The translations under genes were made by a program, and so were the position numbers. Below, one piece after another: positions 36,198-45,800 of a DNA stretch of 64,000 bases (within the stretch, counting starts at the first letter, position 1; each line of letters opens with the position of its first letter). The notes beneath the pieces were generated by a model. That model saw only the letters and a program-made list of their open reading frames with translations, searched no databases and was not told the origin of the DNA. Source of the DNA: Actinomadura mexicana (GTDB lineage: Bacteria > Actinomycetota > Actinomycetes > Streptosporangiales > Streptosporangiaceae); the NCBI RefSeq assembly GCF_900188105.1, contig NZ_FZNP01000010.1:124001-188000 (forward strand), in the 5' to 3' direction.

Positions 36198-36893
36198 GTG
36201 GCGGGCAGGCGCGCGACACCGACCGGCAGGTACGGCGGCCGGTCCGCGGCCGAGCGGCGTGCCGAGCGGCGCCGCCGGTTCCTCGACGCCGGGCTGGAGA
36301 TGTTCGGCCGCGGCCCCGGCTACCGCGGCACCACGGTCGCGGCGCTCAGCGAGGCGGCCGGGCTGTCCACCCGGCAGTTCTACGAGGAGTTCAGCACGCT
36401 GGAGGACCTCCTCGCCGAACTGCACCTGGAGGTCAACGACGCGGCCGAGCGGGACGTCGTGGCCGCGCTGCCGTCCGTCGCGGGCCTCGGGCTCGCCGAG
36501 CGCACGGCCCACCTGTTCCGCGCCTACGCCGCCAGCATCACCGCCGACCGGGCCCGCATCCGGATCGCGTTCGTCGAGATCATCGGCGTCAGCCCCCGGC
36601 TGGACCGCCAGCGCCTCACCCGCCGCGCCCGCTGGGTCGAGTTCCTCTGCGCCGAGGCCGCCGCCGCGGCCGACCGCGGTGAGATCACCGACCGCGACTA
36701 CCGGATCGCCGCGACCGCCTTCATCGGCAGCATCAACGGCCTCCTGCACGACTGGACCGCGGGCTGGGTCGACGCGACCCTCGACGAGGTCATCGACGAG
36801 CTCGTGCTGATGCTCCTCGGCCGCCTGCACTCGCAGGACGCCCTCCCCGCGCCCGGACCCGCCGCCCTCGGCCCCGGGCCCCTCGGCCGCTGA
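36198..36893 (+). CDS. TetR-family regulator
   Basis: A 231-residue regulator. The HTH is YRGTTVAALSEAAGLSTRQFYEEFSTLEDLLAEL. The C-terminal helical domain is TetR-like and ends in a Pro/Gly-rich tail. GTG 36198 was chosen because GGAGGGAG lies upstream and the 21 upstream codons are unlike the family. It stands alone, convergent with the VOC gene (14-base gap). Its target is not evident. Confidence 0.9.
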   Translation: MAGRRATPTGRYGGRSAAERRAERRRRFLDAGLEMFGRGPGYRGTTVAALSEAAGLSTRQFYEEFSTLEDLLAELHLEVNDAAERDVVAALPSVAGLGLAERTAHLFRAYAASITADRARIRIAFVEIIGVSPRLDRQRLTRRARWVEFLCAEAAAAADRGEITDRDYRIAATAFIGSINGLLHDWTAGWVDATLDEVIDELVLMLLGRLHSQDALPAPGPAALGPGPLGR

Positions 36894-36907
36894 CCGGTCG
36901 GGCGGGG

Positions 36908-37714
36908 TCAGGGGCGTGTGCGCTCGGCATGGAGGTCCACCGAGGGCGTGAACAGGCCCAGGCGGGCGCCGGTCGGATCGATGACGACGGAGTACCGGCC
37001 GGGCTCGCGTTGGGTCGGCGGGGTGCGGACCTGGGCGCCGAGCTCGACGGCCAGGTCCGCGGACGCATCGCAGTCGGCGACCCAGACGAACGGGGTCCAG
37101 TGCGACGGGTCGCCGGACGGCCAGGTCTCGTCCATGAAGATCAGGCCGGCCACCGCCAGGTCGCCGGCCTTCCAGTGGGTGTAGACGGATCCGTGGTAGT
37201 GACGGGCGACGGCCTTCCAGCCGAAGACCTCACCGTAGAAGCGGCGGGCGCGCTCGGTGTCGCGGGCGGCCAGCTCCACCCAGACCATCGCGGACGGCTC
37301 GTCGATGACGCCCGCGCCCTTGAGGTGGTAGGGGTACCAGAGCGCGAAGTCGGCGCCCTCGGGGTCGGTGCACAGGGCCATCCGGCCCAGATTGGCGATG
37401 TCGGTGGGCTCCACCGTCTCCATGCCCCCCGCAGCGCGCACGGCGGCGAGCGTGGCCGGGATGTCGTCGGTCCGGAAGTAGCACGTCCAGGAGGCCGTCT
37501 CGGAGTCGTCGGCGAGCGCCTGCATCCCGGCGACCTCGGGGCCCTGGACGCCGTCCAGGGTGAAGATCTCGTAATCGCCCAGGTCGCCCACGGTCAGCGT
37601 GTAGGAGCCCCAGCCGAACAGGGTGCGGTAGAACCGCTTGGACAACTCCGGGTCCGGGCTCGCGAGCTCGGCCCACGACCAGTGACCGGGGGCGAACGCG
37701 GTCGCCTCGGGCAT
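36908..37714 (-). CDS. Two-domain VOC family protein A
   Basis: A 268-residue protein with two vicinal-oxygen-chelate domains. Domain one starts WSWAELASPDPELSKRFYRTLFGW and domain two at MVWVELAARDTERARRFYGEVFGW. Such proteins act as glyoxalases, dioxygenases or drug-binding proteins; I cannot tell which. It is closely similar to the next gene (37850-38656) with the same length, so they are tandem paralogues. ATG 37714 is the start. Confidence 0.9.
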   Translation of the reverse strand: MPEATAFAPGHWSWAELASPDPELSKRFYRTLFGWGSYTLTVGDLGDYEIFTLDGVQGPEVAGMQALADDSETASWTCYFRTDDIPATLAAVRAAGGMETVEPTDIANLGRMALCTDPEGADFALWYPYHLKGAGVIDEPSAMVWVELAARDTERARRFYGEVFGWKAVARHYHGSVYTHWKAGDLAVAGLIFMDETWPSGDPSHWTPFVWVADCDASADLAVELGAQVRTPPTQREPGRYSVVIDPTGARLGLFTPSVDLHAERTRP

Positions 37715-37801
37715 CAGGTCACCTCCGGCATCGCCGCGCCCAGTGCGGCGCGCATGACTCCAGCCTAGGAGCGCCCGCGCAATCCGTGCTGACGCGAATC
37801 C

Positions 37802-37817
37802 CCAAGATCACCCCAAT
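37802..37817. promoter_or_regulatory. Promoter-region motif shared by both VOC genes
   Basis: CCAAGATCACCCCAAT here; CCAAGATCACCCTAAT at 38725-38740. In both cases CGCAATC lies 25 bases to the left, so the duplicated genes kept their upstream region. Confidence 0.6.
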
Positions 37818-37849
37818 CTTCGCGTCTCCGGACGTCGGGCGGGCCACGG

Positions 37850-38656
37850 TCATCCGTGCGGACGATAGGTGAGGCGCGAACCGGCGGCCGGGGTGAGGAG
37901 GGCCAGGCGCGCCCCGCACGGGTCGGTCATGACGGCGAGGCGGCCCGGCTTGATGTCGGCCGGCGGCAGGTGGACGACGGCCCCGAGCTCGGCCGCACGC
38001 GCCGCGGTGGCGTCGCAGTCGGAGACCCAGAAGTAGGGGATCCAGTGGGGCTCGAAGTGGGCCGGCCACCACTCCCCCAGCGGCACCAGGCCCGCCACGG
38101 ACCACTCGCCGACCTTCCAGTTGGTGTAGCCGGGCGTGAAGTAGGAGCGGTCGACGGCCGTCCAGCCGAAGACCTCCCCGTAGAAGCGGCGGGCGCCCTC
38201 GGTGTCACGGGAGGCCAGCTCCATCCAGCACATCGCGGACGGCTCGTCCATGACGCCCGCGCCCTCGAAGTCGTAGGGGGTCCACAGCGCGAAGTCGGCG
38301 CCCTCGGGGTCGGCGCAGTGGGCCATCCGCCCGAGGTTGGCGAGGTCGGTGGGCTCGCTCAGCTCCTGCCCGCCCATGGCGCGCACGGTGTCGAGCGTGG
38401 CCGGGATGTCGTCGGTCCGGAAGTAGCACGTCCACGTCGGCTCCATCGAGTCGTCCGCCAGCGGCTGCATGCCGGCGACCTCCGGCCCCTGGACGCCGCC
38501 CAGGGTGAAGATGGAGTAGTCGTCGAGGTCGCCCGCCAGCGTGTAGGCGTACCAGCCGAACAGCTCGCAGTAGAACCGCTTGGATGCGCCGACGTCCGGA
38601 CTGACAAGTTCGGCCCAGACGGGATATCCAGGGGCGTAAGCGGTTACCTCGGGCAT
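37850..38656 (-). CDS. Two-domain VOC family protein B
   Basis: A 268-residue paralogue of protein A. Domain one is AELVSPDVGASKRFYCELFGW and domain two CWMELASRDTEGARRFYGEVFGW. It shares the GVQGPEVAGMQ block, SWTCYFRTDDIPATL-type block and DPEGADFALW block with A. ATG 38656 was chosen because it matches the start of A; the longer frame is low-complexity. Function unknown as for A. Its upstream motif lies at 38725-38740. Confidence 0.9.
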   Translation of the reverse strand: MPEVTAYAPGYPVWAELVSPDVGASKRFYCELFGWYAYTLAGDLDDYSIFTLGGVQGPEVAGMQPLADDSMEPTWTCYFRTDDIPATLDTVRAMGGQELSEPTDLANLGRMAHCADPEGADFALWTPYDFEGAGVMDEPSAMCWMELASRDTEGARRFYGEVFGWTAVDRSYFTPGYTNWKVGEWSVAGLVPLGEWWPAHFEPHWIPYFWVSDCDATAARAAELGAVVHLPPADIKPGRLAVMTDPCGARLALLTPAAGSRLTYRPHG

Positions 38657-38769
38657 CGCCGTCCCTTCAAGCTCGGATCTCCTCAACCTAAGGACGGGTA
38701 CGCAATCTCCCGGGAGACGGAACGCCAAGATCACCCTAATGATGGCGATTTGTCGGATTTTGGATCGTT

Positions 38770-39327
38770 TCAGATGCTCTCGACGCTCTGGAGGAGCCCC
38801 CAGACGAAGTGCGCGACGAAGGCGGTGCCGTCCGGGCCCGCGAGCGTGGCGTGCCAGCGGCTCGGAACCTCGCCGTCCTGGTGCGCGACCGCGCCGAAGC
38901 GCGCGTCCATGTCGCCGACGACGCAGCACCAGGGGACGAGGTCGTCCACGGTCGCCAGCGGCGGGACGGGCACACCGTCCTCCCGGACGAGCCACTCCTG
39001 CACGACCGTGCCGTCCGGGCCCGTCATGATCTCGAAGCGCAGGCCGGGCCACAGGGTGAAGGGCGGCCACCACGCCACCTCGCAGGCGACGTCGCCGATC
39101 GGGCGCTCCCCGACCGCGGCGGGCGGGCCGAGGACCGTCTCGTAGCGGCGGCGGCCGCGCGGGAACGTCCGGGACCGCAGGATGCGCTGCCACCGGGCGT
39201 TGACCTCGCGCATCTCCGTGCGAGACGCGCCGAGCGACCGGATCGCGTCCTCGACGAGGCCCGGCTGGTAGTCGGCCATGCGCCGCAGCAGGACGAGCTG
39301 GAACTCGCGCCGGGCGAACCCCTTCAC
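38770..39327 (-). CDS. Hypothetical protein
   Basis: A 185-residue protein I cannot assign. It is basic at the N-terminus (MKGFARREFQLVLLRRM), then has a Trp-rich beta-like part (EVAWWPPFTLWPG, DLVPWCCVVGDMDARFG) and an end with HFVWGLLQSVE. No signal peptide or transmembrane helix. GTG 39327 is the start and the next gene upstream ends elsewhere. It is 31 bases downstream of the secreted esterase gene on the same strand, so it may be co-transcribed. Confidence 0.65.
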   Translation of the reverse strand: MKGFARREFQLVLLRRMADYQPGLVEDAIRSLGASRTEMREVNARWQRILRSRTFPRGRRRYETVLGPPAAVGERPIGDVACEVAWWPPFTLWPGLRFEIMTGPDGTVVQEWLVREDGVPVPPLATVDDLVPWCCVVGDMDARFGAVAHQDGEVPSRWHATLAGPDGTAFVAHFVWGLLQSVESI

Positions 39328-39358
39328 CGCGCCGGTCCCCGGGCCGCCGGGCGGGCGG

Positions 39359-40612
39359 TCAGGACTTGCGGGCGCCGATCGACCTGGCGATCGCCGGCCA
39401 GCTGCGGGACAGCTCGATGCGCCAGTACTTCCAGTTGTGCATGCCGGGCCCGTACAGGTGGGAGGTGACCGGCACGCCCGCCTTCCTCGCGGCGGCGACG
39501 AAGTTGTCGTTCATCGTGCCGGCCAACTGCTCGCCGATCCGTCCCGCGTCGTGGGGCGGGGTGTCGGCCTTGTCGTGGGGGCCGGGCTGCCCGTTGCCGG
39601 ACGAGACGTAGACGCCGACGCCCTTCAGCCTGGACACCATGACGGTCGCGTCGTGCGCCCGCCAGTTCGCCCGCGCGGTGATCGGGTCGCCCCAGATGGC
39701 GGTGCCCGCGTCCCGGTTCATGGACGTCAGGATGACCGGCATGCCGGGCGCGGTGATGTTGAGGGCGCCGCTGTAGGAGGCGGCGTACTTGAACATGCGG
39801 TGCCGCTCGGCGTAGGTGATGGCGCCCTGGCCGCCCGACGACAGGCCGATCGCGGCGCGCAGCGACCCGGCGTGGAAGTTGCGCTCCATCAGCGGGATGA
39901 CCTCGCCGATGTGGAAGGTCTCCCACTCGGGGATGCCGCCCTTCCCGCCGTTGTACCAGTTGGTGTAGGACCCGTTCCAGCCGCCCTCGGGCATCACGAC
40001 CATCGCGTCGTAGGCGCCGATGACGTGCTCGATGTCGGAGTCCTTGGTCCAGGACTGGTAGTTGTTGTTGCCGCCGTGGTAGGCGTACACGACCGGCCAC
40101 GACCTGGTGGTGCCGGCCTTCCAGCCCTTGGGGACCATCACGCGGGTCTTCACGGCGGCGCCCAGCGCCGGCGAGGCGATCGTGACGTCGAAGATCCGCG
40201 AGCTGATCTTCTTGACGCCCGTGATGGCGGCCCCGTCAGGGGCCTTGGCGTACTTGCCCGACGTGGCGCCGGACGGCATCTGCGGCTTCTTGCCGCGGTT
40301 GCCGGTGTTGCTGTCGGGGTCGGTGGGGCTCGGCGACCCTCCGCCGGTGCGGAACGGGTTGCTGTTCAGCGGAACGCTGGGCAGCTTCGCCGCGCCCGGG
40401 GACTTCGTCGGCGAAGCGGCCGCGCCGCCGGGGACCGACGGCTGCGTCGCGGGGCCGAACGAGGGAATCGGCTTGGAGTTCCCGCTGGCCTCCGACCTGC
40501 CCTTCGGAATCCCCACGCCCGCCTGCGCGAGGCCGACCATGACGGTGGGCAGCAGCACGGCCGCCGCCGCGGTGCCCGCGACGGCGATTTTCCTGTCGGT
40601 ACGCTTCTTCAT
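39359..40612 (-). CDS. Secreted antigen-85-like esterase
   Basis: A 417-residue exported esterase. Signal peptide (KKRTDRKIAVAGTAAAAVLL), a Ser/Pro/Gly-rich linker (about 35-105), then an alpha/beta hydrolase of the esterase-D/antigen-85 type. FDVTIASPALG opens the domain, VVYAYHGG is the strand-loop, IGLSSGGQGAI the nucleophile elbow, and GMHNWKYW the catalytic His. ATG 40612. It is a distant paralogue of the gene at 60933-61928. Possible substrates are wall mycolate-like or glycolipid esters; this is inference. Confidence 0.9.
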   Translation of the reverse strand: MKKRTDRKIAVAGTAAAAVLLPTVMVGLAQAGVGIPKGRSEASGNSKPIPSFGPATQPSVPGGAAASPTKSPGAAKLPSVPLNSNPFRTGGGSPSPTDPDSNTGNRGKKPQMPSGATSGKYAKAPDGAAITGVKKISSRIFDVTIASPALGAAVKTRVMVPKGWKAGTTRSWPVVYAYHGGNNNYQSWTKDSDIEHVIGAYDAMVVMPEGGWNGSYTNWYNGGKGGIPEWETFHIGEVIPLMERNFHAGSLRAAIGLSSGGQGAITYAERHRMFKYAASYSGALNITAPGMPVILTSMNRDAGTAIWGDPITARANWRAHDATVMVSRLKGVGVYVSSGNGQPGPHDKADTPPHDAGRIGEQLAGTMNDNFVAAARKAGVPVTSHLYGPGMHNWKYWRIELSRSWPAIARSIGARKS

Positions 40613-40758
40613 GACTCCCCAGCCGCTCGGACCACGCCCGGCCCGACGCTCCGCTCGCCCGACGAAACTACTGTCCCCGCCGTCACAGCCGCAAGTATTG
40701 GCAGCGGATGCAATAAAGGCGAGATGATCCGTGACGCTGCGCTACCGGGCCCGTGCCG

Positions 40759-41470
40759 CTACTCCGGCTCCCCTGGGCGGATGGACTGGGCGTGCCGGAA
40801 CACGTTTCCCGGATCCCAGTGCCGTTTGACCTCCTGGAGTTTCGCGTAGGCGTCCTTGTAGTAGAGCGTCTCCCACGTCTGGGACGACTCGTTCCAGGGC
40901 CCGTCGTTCAGATCCGCGTCGGGATAGCCGATGTAGCAGCCGTCCGTGGTCTCGCCGTCCGCGACGGGGACGCCGCCGGTCGCGGCGAACGTCGCCTTGC
41001 AGATGTCGCGGATCCACGCGATGTGCGTGTCCTCATAGGCGTCGTTTTGTGTCCAGTACACCTGGTACTGCAGTTTCATAATGGAATCGCGCTGCCGCGC
41101 CGCCGTCTTGTGCAGCGGCCTGTTGATGGCGCTGCCGTACGAGTCGACCTGGATGAGCGCCTGCTTGTTCACGTAGTCGGTGTACTTCTCCTTGCCGAGA
41201 TAGGCCCACATCGCGTCGATCTGTTGCCGGGCCGATCCGCCCGTCGAGGGCCACGATGAAGTCGGTCATCGCCCGCGGCCCGTCGGGGTCGTCGACGTCC
41301 ACCTGGGCCAGCAGCCCGATCTGGCCGTTGCCGACGTGGTTGAGCTTCAGCATCGCGAAGAGCTTCCCGGCCGCCGTGGACGGGTCCTGGTGGTCGCGGA
41401 AGTACTCCCCGAACGTCCCCAGCAGCGCGGCGAACTCGTCCTTGGTGAAGTCCGACGGTGAGGCCGTGCT
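40759..41470 (-). pseudogene. Decayed FAD-linked oxidase (BBE-type), frameshifted
   Basis: The C-terminal piece (to about 41240) reads RQQIDAMWAYLGK, QVYWTQNDAYED and EVKRHWDPGNVFRHAQS, a berberine-bridge (BBE) tail. Upstream in another frame is DFTKDEFAALLGTFGEYF and MLKLNHVGNGQIGLLAQVD, the middle of the same protein. The frames change at about 41236-41246. The N-terminal FAD-binding part (about 200 residues with the His flavin link) is missing, so the gene is truncated and inactive. Nothing else convincing is seen to 41575. Confidence 0.8.
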
Positions 41471-41575
41471 GCCGCGACAGCAGCCCGAACCCGCACGTCG
41501 GAGCCGCAGACGAAGTCCTCGTAGCAGCGAAAGGGATGCGAGCACCCCTTCCCCGCCATGTCGCGAAGTAGTCGG

Positions 41576-42805
41576 TCAGTAACGAACCGTCAGCATATTC
41601 GCCAGGTCTCCGAGCAGCGTCTCCGCGACCATCTCCTCAAGGACGGCGACACCCCGGGCCCGGAGGTGCGATGCCAGCTCCGGGTCCCAGGGCGCCTCAC
41701 TGACCCGACCGGGGCCTGGAAGGTCGCCCTCCGCCCTCCGCAGGGCCGCGAGATAGTCGCCTGACGACATGCGCCACGGCAGCGCCCCCGTCTTCGCCAT
41801 GACATGCGCGGCGATCCGGACGCCCTCGCCGTCCAGGTCGCCGTGGTAGTGCAGGGCCGCCTCCTCGGCGAGCGCGTGGAGGAGACGGATGGCCGCGCTG
41901 TTCGGCCAGCCCGACGAGCACACCATGGGCGGGCAGCGGTCGCCGAACCGCCGCAGGGCCAGGGCGAGGACGGTCGGGTTCTCGGTGACCCACACGTGGG
42001 CGGCGTCCACCCTGGGATCCGGCGAGTCCCGCAACTGCTGGAGCGTCACCACGGCCGCGTGGCCCGCCTCGGCCCACATCCGAAGCGTCCGCGCGAGGAC
42101 GCCGCCGCCCGCCGGCCGCAGGCCCGCGACGAGAACGGCCGTGGACAGGGCGTCGCACTCCACGCCCGCACGTTCCCAAAGCGCCCTGCGCTCCTGTGCG
42201 TCCTTCGGCGGCGCGGCGCCGTACAGATAGGCCAAGGCGCGCAGGACGAGGGCGGAGAGGCGCTTGCCGTCGTCCAGCGCATGCGAGTCGCCGAAATGGT
42301 CGGTCGCGAACGCCTGCAAGGGCCGCCCGTCGGACGGCAGTGCCCTGAGCACTTCGATCGCACGCTCCAGCAGACCGCGCGTGGACGTCACGGATCCATT
42401 GACAAGGCCATGGCGCCGCACATCCGAGACCCATCCGGCCAGGGCGGGCTCCGCGACGACGACCTGGTGCCCTCCGAGCCATTCCCACAGGGCGGCCCGT
42501 TCGCCTTCCTGCCGCCTTCTGTCACGCGCTTCGTCGCCGATCGGCCCGCATATCGCCTCCGTGACCGTCCGCGTATCGAGGCCCGTCAGCTCACGGAGGA
42601 CCGTGTCCAGGCGGGCCAGGGCGAGCGTCACCGTCGATGGCGGGTAGCGGTCCATCCCGAGCAGATCGGCGATCGCCGCGCGCTGGTCGCCGTCCAGCCC
42701 ACGGACCGTGATCCGGCTGACCGCGGCGCCCGTGGAGAAACGCTTGTGCAGCACCGTCCACAACGGCTTCAGATCGGCGGCGCGCAGGCGAGCCGGGACC
42801 GTCAT
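41576..42805 (-). CDS. jetD: Wadjet subunit JetD, Toprim-type nuclease
   Basis: A 409-residue protein of the TIGR02679/DUF2399 type. The N-terminal arm (about 1-200) is DUF3323-like. The C-terminal Toprim domain has the Glu in VWVTENPTVL and the Asp pair in YHGDLDGEGVRIA. It is the DNA-cleaving subunit, related to topoisomerase VI, that cuts plasmid DNA sensed by JetABC. ATG 42805 overlaps the JetC stop (ATGA). It is last in the operon. Confidence 0.9.
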   Translation of the reverse strand: MTVPARLRAADLKPLWTVLHKRFSTGAAVSRITVRGLDGDQRAAIADLLGMDRYPPSTVTLALARLDTVLRELTGLDTRTVTEAICGPIGDEARDRRRQEGERAALWEWLGGHQVVVAEPALAGWVSDVRRHGLVNGSVTSTRGLLERAIEVLRALPSDGRPLQAFATDHFGDSHALDDGKRLSALVLRALAYLYGAAPPKDAQERRALWERAGVECDALSTAVLVAGLRPAGGGVLARTLRMWAEAGHAAVVTLQQLRDSPDPRVDAAHVWVTENPTVLALALRRFGDRCPPMVCSSGWPNSAAIRLLHALAEEAALHYHGDLDGEGVRIAAHVMAKTGALPWRMSSGDYLAALRRAEGDLPGPGRVSEAPWDPELASHLRARGVAVLEEMVAETLLGDLANMLTVRY

Positions 42806-45800
42806 CCGGGCACCCCCGCTTCTCCCGCCTCGGTCCGGTGGCCGTCCCAGACGAACCGCGCCGTCGTCACGGCGTCGTCGCCGTCGCCGTCGGCGCCGGT
42901 GATGAGCTGGTGGATGGCGATGCCGTCGAGTTCCTGGTAGTCGCACCACTCGTGGTCGGACGTGAGGACCATGTCGAGTCCGAGCCTCACCAGGAGGTCG
43001 AAGACCTGGCCGCGGTTGGCGGTGTCCACGCCGACGAACACCTCGTCCAGCAGGATGAAGCGCGGGCAGCGCGGGTCCGTCTGGTAGTGCGCGGCGACCG
43101 CGGCGAACAGCGGCAGGTGCAGCGCGATCGCCTTCTCGCCGCCGGACAGGGCGCCGTGCAGCTTGCGGGTGAGGTCCTGCCAGCCCTTCCCGTCGCCGCG
43201 TTCGAGGCGGACGGTGAAGCGGTGCCAGGCGGTGTAGTCGAGCACCTCCATGAGCTGCTCCTCCCAGCTCGCCGCGGTGTTCGCGGCCCGCGCCTCCTCC
43301 ACGCGGTCGCGGAAGAACCGGTAGAGCGCCTCACGGTCGGCGCCGCCCAGCCGCGCCGGATCGCGCAGGAGCAGTTCGCGGGCGGCGCGGATACCGTGGC
43401 TCTGCTGCGGATCGACCTGCCAGACCAGCCGTACCGCCACCCGCGACGCCGTCCGCACCCGTTCGAGACGGCGGTTCATGCCGTCCACCAACTCCGTGGC
43501 CTGCCGGATGCGGTCGGCGAGATGCCTGCGGGTGTCGCCCGCGAGCGTCCGGTCGAACAGGTCGCGCTCCTTGTCGGTGATGTCCTGGCGCCGCTGGTCG
43601 CGCTCGGCGCGCAGCGCGCCGCTCAGCTCCGCCGCCCCGACGCGCATCCCGTTCATGGTCGCCGTGAGGATCTGGACGTCCTCGTCCTGGACGAGTTCGA
43701 GGTCGGCCTGGTCGGCGAGGCGGTCGCGCGCGTGGTGCATCGCCTCGGAGAGCCGGTGCTCGGCGTCCCGGACGTTCCTCGGCTCGTGCGGCGTCCGCTC
43801 CAGGGACGCGCTGACGGAGCGCGCGCATTCCAGCGTGGCCTTGACGCCGCCGTCCGGGCCGAGCGGCGCGTCGAGCCCGGCGTCGGCCGTGAGGTGCCCG
43901 GTGACCAGGTGCCGGAACCGGGCCGCCGCCTGGTCCCGCGCGGCGACCGCGTCGTCCCGCGCCTTCTCCGCGCTCCGGACGGCCTCCTCCAGGCTCCCGA
44001 TCCGACTCGCCAGTTCGAGCAGCGCCCCGCGGAGCGATCCGCACCGGTTCCGGGACTGCTCGGCCTCGGCTCTGGCCGCTCGCAGATTCTCCAGTACCTG
44101 CTGATGCTCCACGCCGATCGAGGCGTCGATGGCCGCACGCCTCTCGTCGGCCTCGGCGGCCTCCTCGGCCGCATCCCGGGCACGTCCGGCGGATTCCGCC
44201 GCGGTCGTGCCGTACTCCTCGGCCGTCTGCTCCGCGGAGGCGGCGCGGGATTCGGCGGACCGGAGCGCCTCGGTGTGCCGGAGCCACACGGCCCCGTTCT
44301 CCCGGAAGTCCCGCACGGCGCCGGCCAGGGACTCCAGTGCGGGTTCGCTGACGGGCAGTCCATGCTCGGCGCCCAGGACGGTCAGCGCCCGCAGCGCGGC
44401 GGACGCGGCCGTCTCGCGATCCCGCAGCCGCCTGCCGTCGCGCTCCAGTTCGTCGGCCCGCTGCGCCACCGTCTGCTCCGCGGCGTCCAGCGCCTCCGAC
44501 GCGGCGGCGAGAGGCCGGTGGGACGGGCGGTCTCCCAGCTCGCTCTCGAGGGTGTCGCGAGCGGCCCGGAGCCGCCCGAGCCCTTCGTCGCACTCGGCCC
44601 GCTCCTGTTCCAGGACCCCGATCTCCTCATCGAGCCGGGCGATGCGGCGGCGCCGGGCGCGTTCCCTGGCGGTGGCGCCGATGAAGACGGGTTCCGGTTT
44701 GGTCCAGCGGCCCGTCATGGTGCCGAGCCGCCAGGAGCCGTCCGCCCCGGCCACCGCGGGGTGATCGATCTCCAGCGCGCTCGGTGCGAAGGCCACGCCG
44801 GACAGCACGGCGTGCAGCACCTCCGGCGAGACCGGGGCGTCGGGCTCGGCGACGAGCACCCCGGCGAGGCTCGCGCCGGGGGCGGGCCGGGCGAACAGGC
44901 TCGTGGCGAAGGCGTCGTGCTCGTCGCGCAGGAGGCCCCCGTCGGGCAGGATCCAGGCGTCCAGGAGACCGGCCGCCTGGAGTGCGGCCTCCAGCCCGGC
45001 CTGCGCGTCCGGCGCGACGTGCCCGGCGAACGCGACCAGCCGCCAGAGCGGCCCGCCCGGCCTCCCCCCGCGGTCGGCGGGACGCGTGACCTGGCCGTCC
45101 GGTGGCACGTCCTCCTCGCCCGCGAGCCGGTTGCGCTGTTCCCGCACGGCGGTCAGCGCCTTGGCGACCGCGTCGCTCCGCGCCCGCAAACCCGCCTCCT
45201 CGGAGGCGTACCGGTCGACGGCGTCCTTGCGTGCGGCGAAGACGAGTTCGTCGCATTCGCGTTCGTCGTCCACCGCTCCGGCGAGCGCCTCGCCGTCCAG
45301 CGATGACAGCTGGACGCAACCGCGCGTCCACGATTCGAGCGCATCGGACAGGGCGTCCCGTTCGCGCCGGCGCCGTTCGCGGACCTCGTCGCGCAGCGCG
45401 GTCGCCTCGCCCAGCCGAGCGCGGGTCTCGTCGCGTTCGGTCACCGCCTCGTCGCGGCGTTCCACGGTGTGGCGGTGGTGCCGGATCGCGTTGTGCAGCG
45501 CACCGATCTGCTCCTCGCGGTTCCGCACCGCGGCCCGCAGCAGGCCGTGCGCACGCTGGAGTCCCTCCGCGGTCTCCTCGCCCGTGGCCGCGGCGGCCTC
45601 CTGGTGGACGGCGGCGAGGCCCGCGCGGTCGGCCGCACGCCGCACATCGGCGAGGGCCCGGCCGGTGAGGGAGCGTTGCGTCACCGCGTCCGCCCGCAGC
45701 CGTTCGGCGTCGTCCCGGCGCCGCCGCGCCTTCTCCGCGTCCTTCTCCGAAGCCTGCCGTGCCTGCTCCGCCGCCTTCCTGAGCCGGCGGACCCGTTCCT

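Noticed and set aside
41347..41559. Short frame upstream of the FAD oxidase remnant
   Set aside because: Its translation does not continue the oxidase and shows no known motif.
42838..45306. 822-residue plus-strand open frame
   Set aside because: Antisense shadow of jetC; the jetC frame has clear ATPase motifs.
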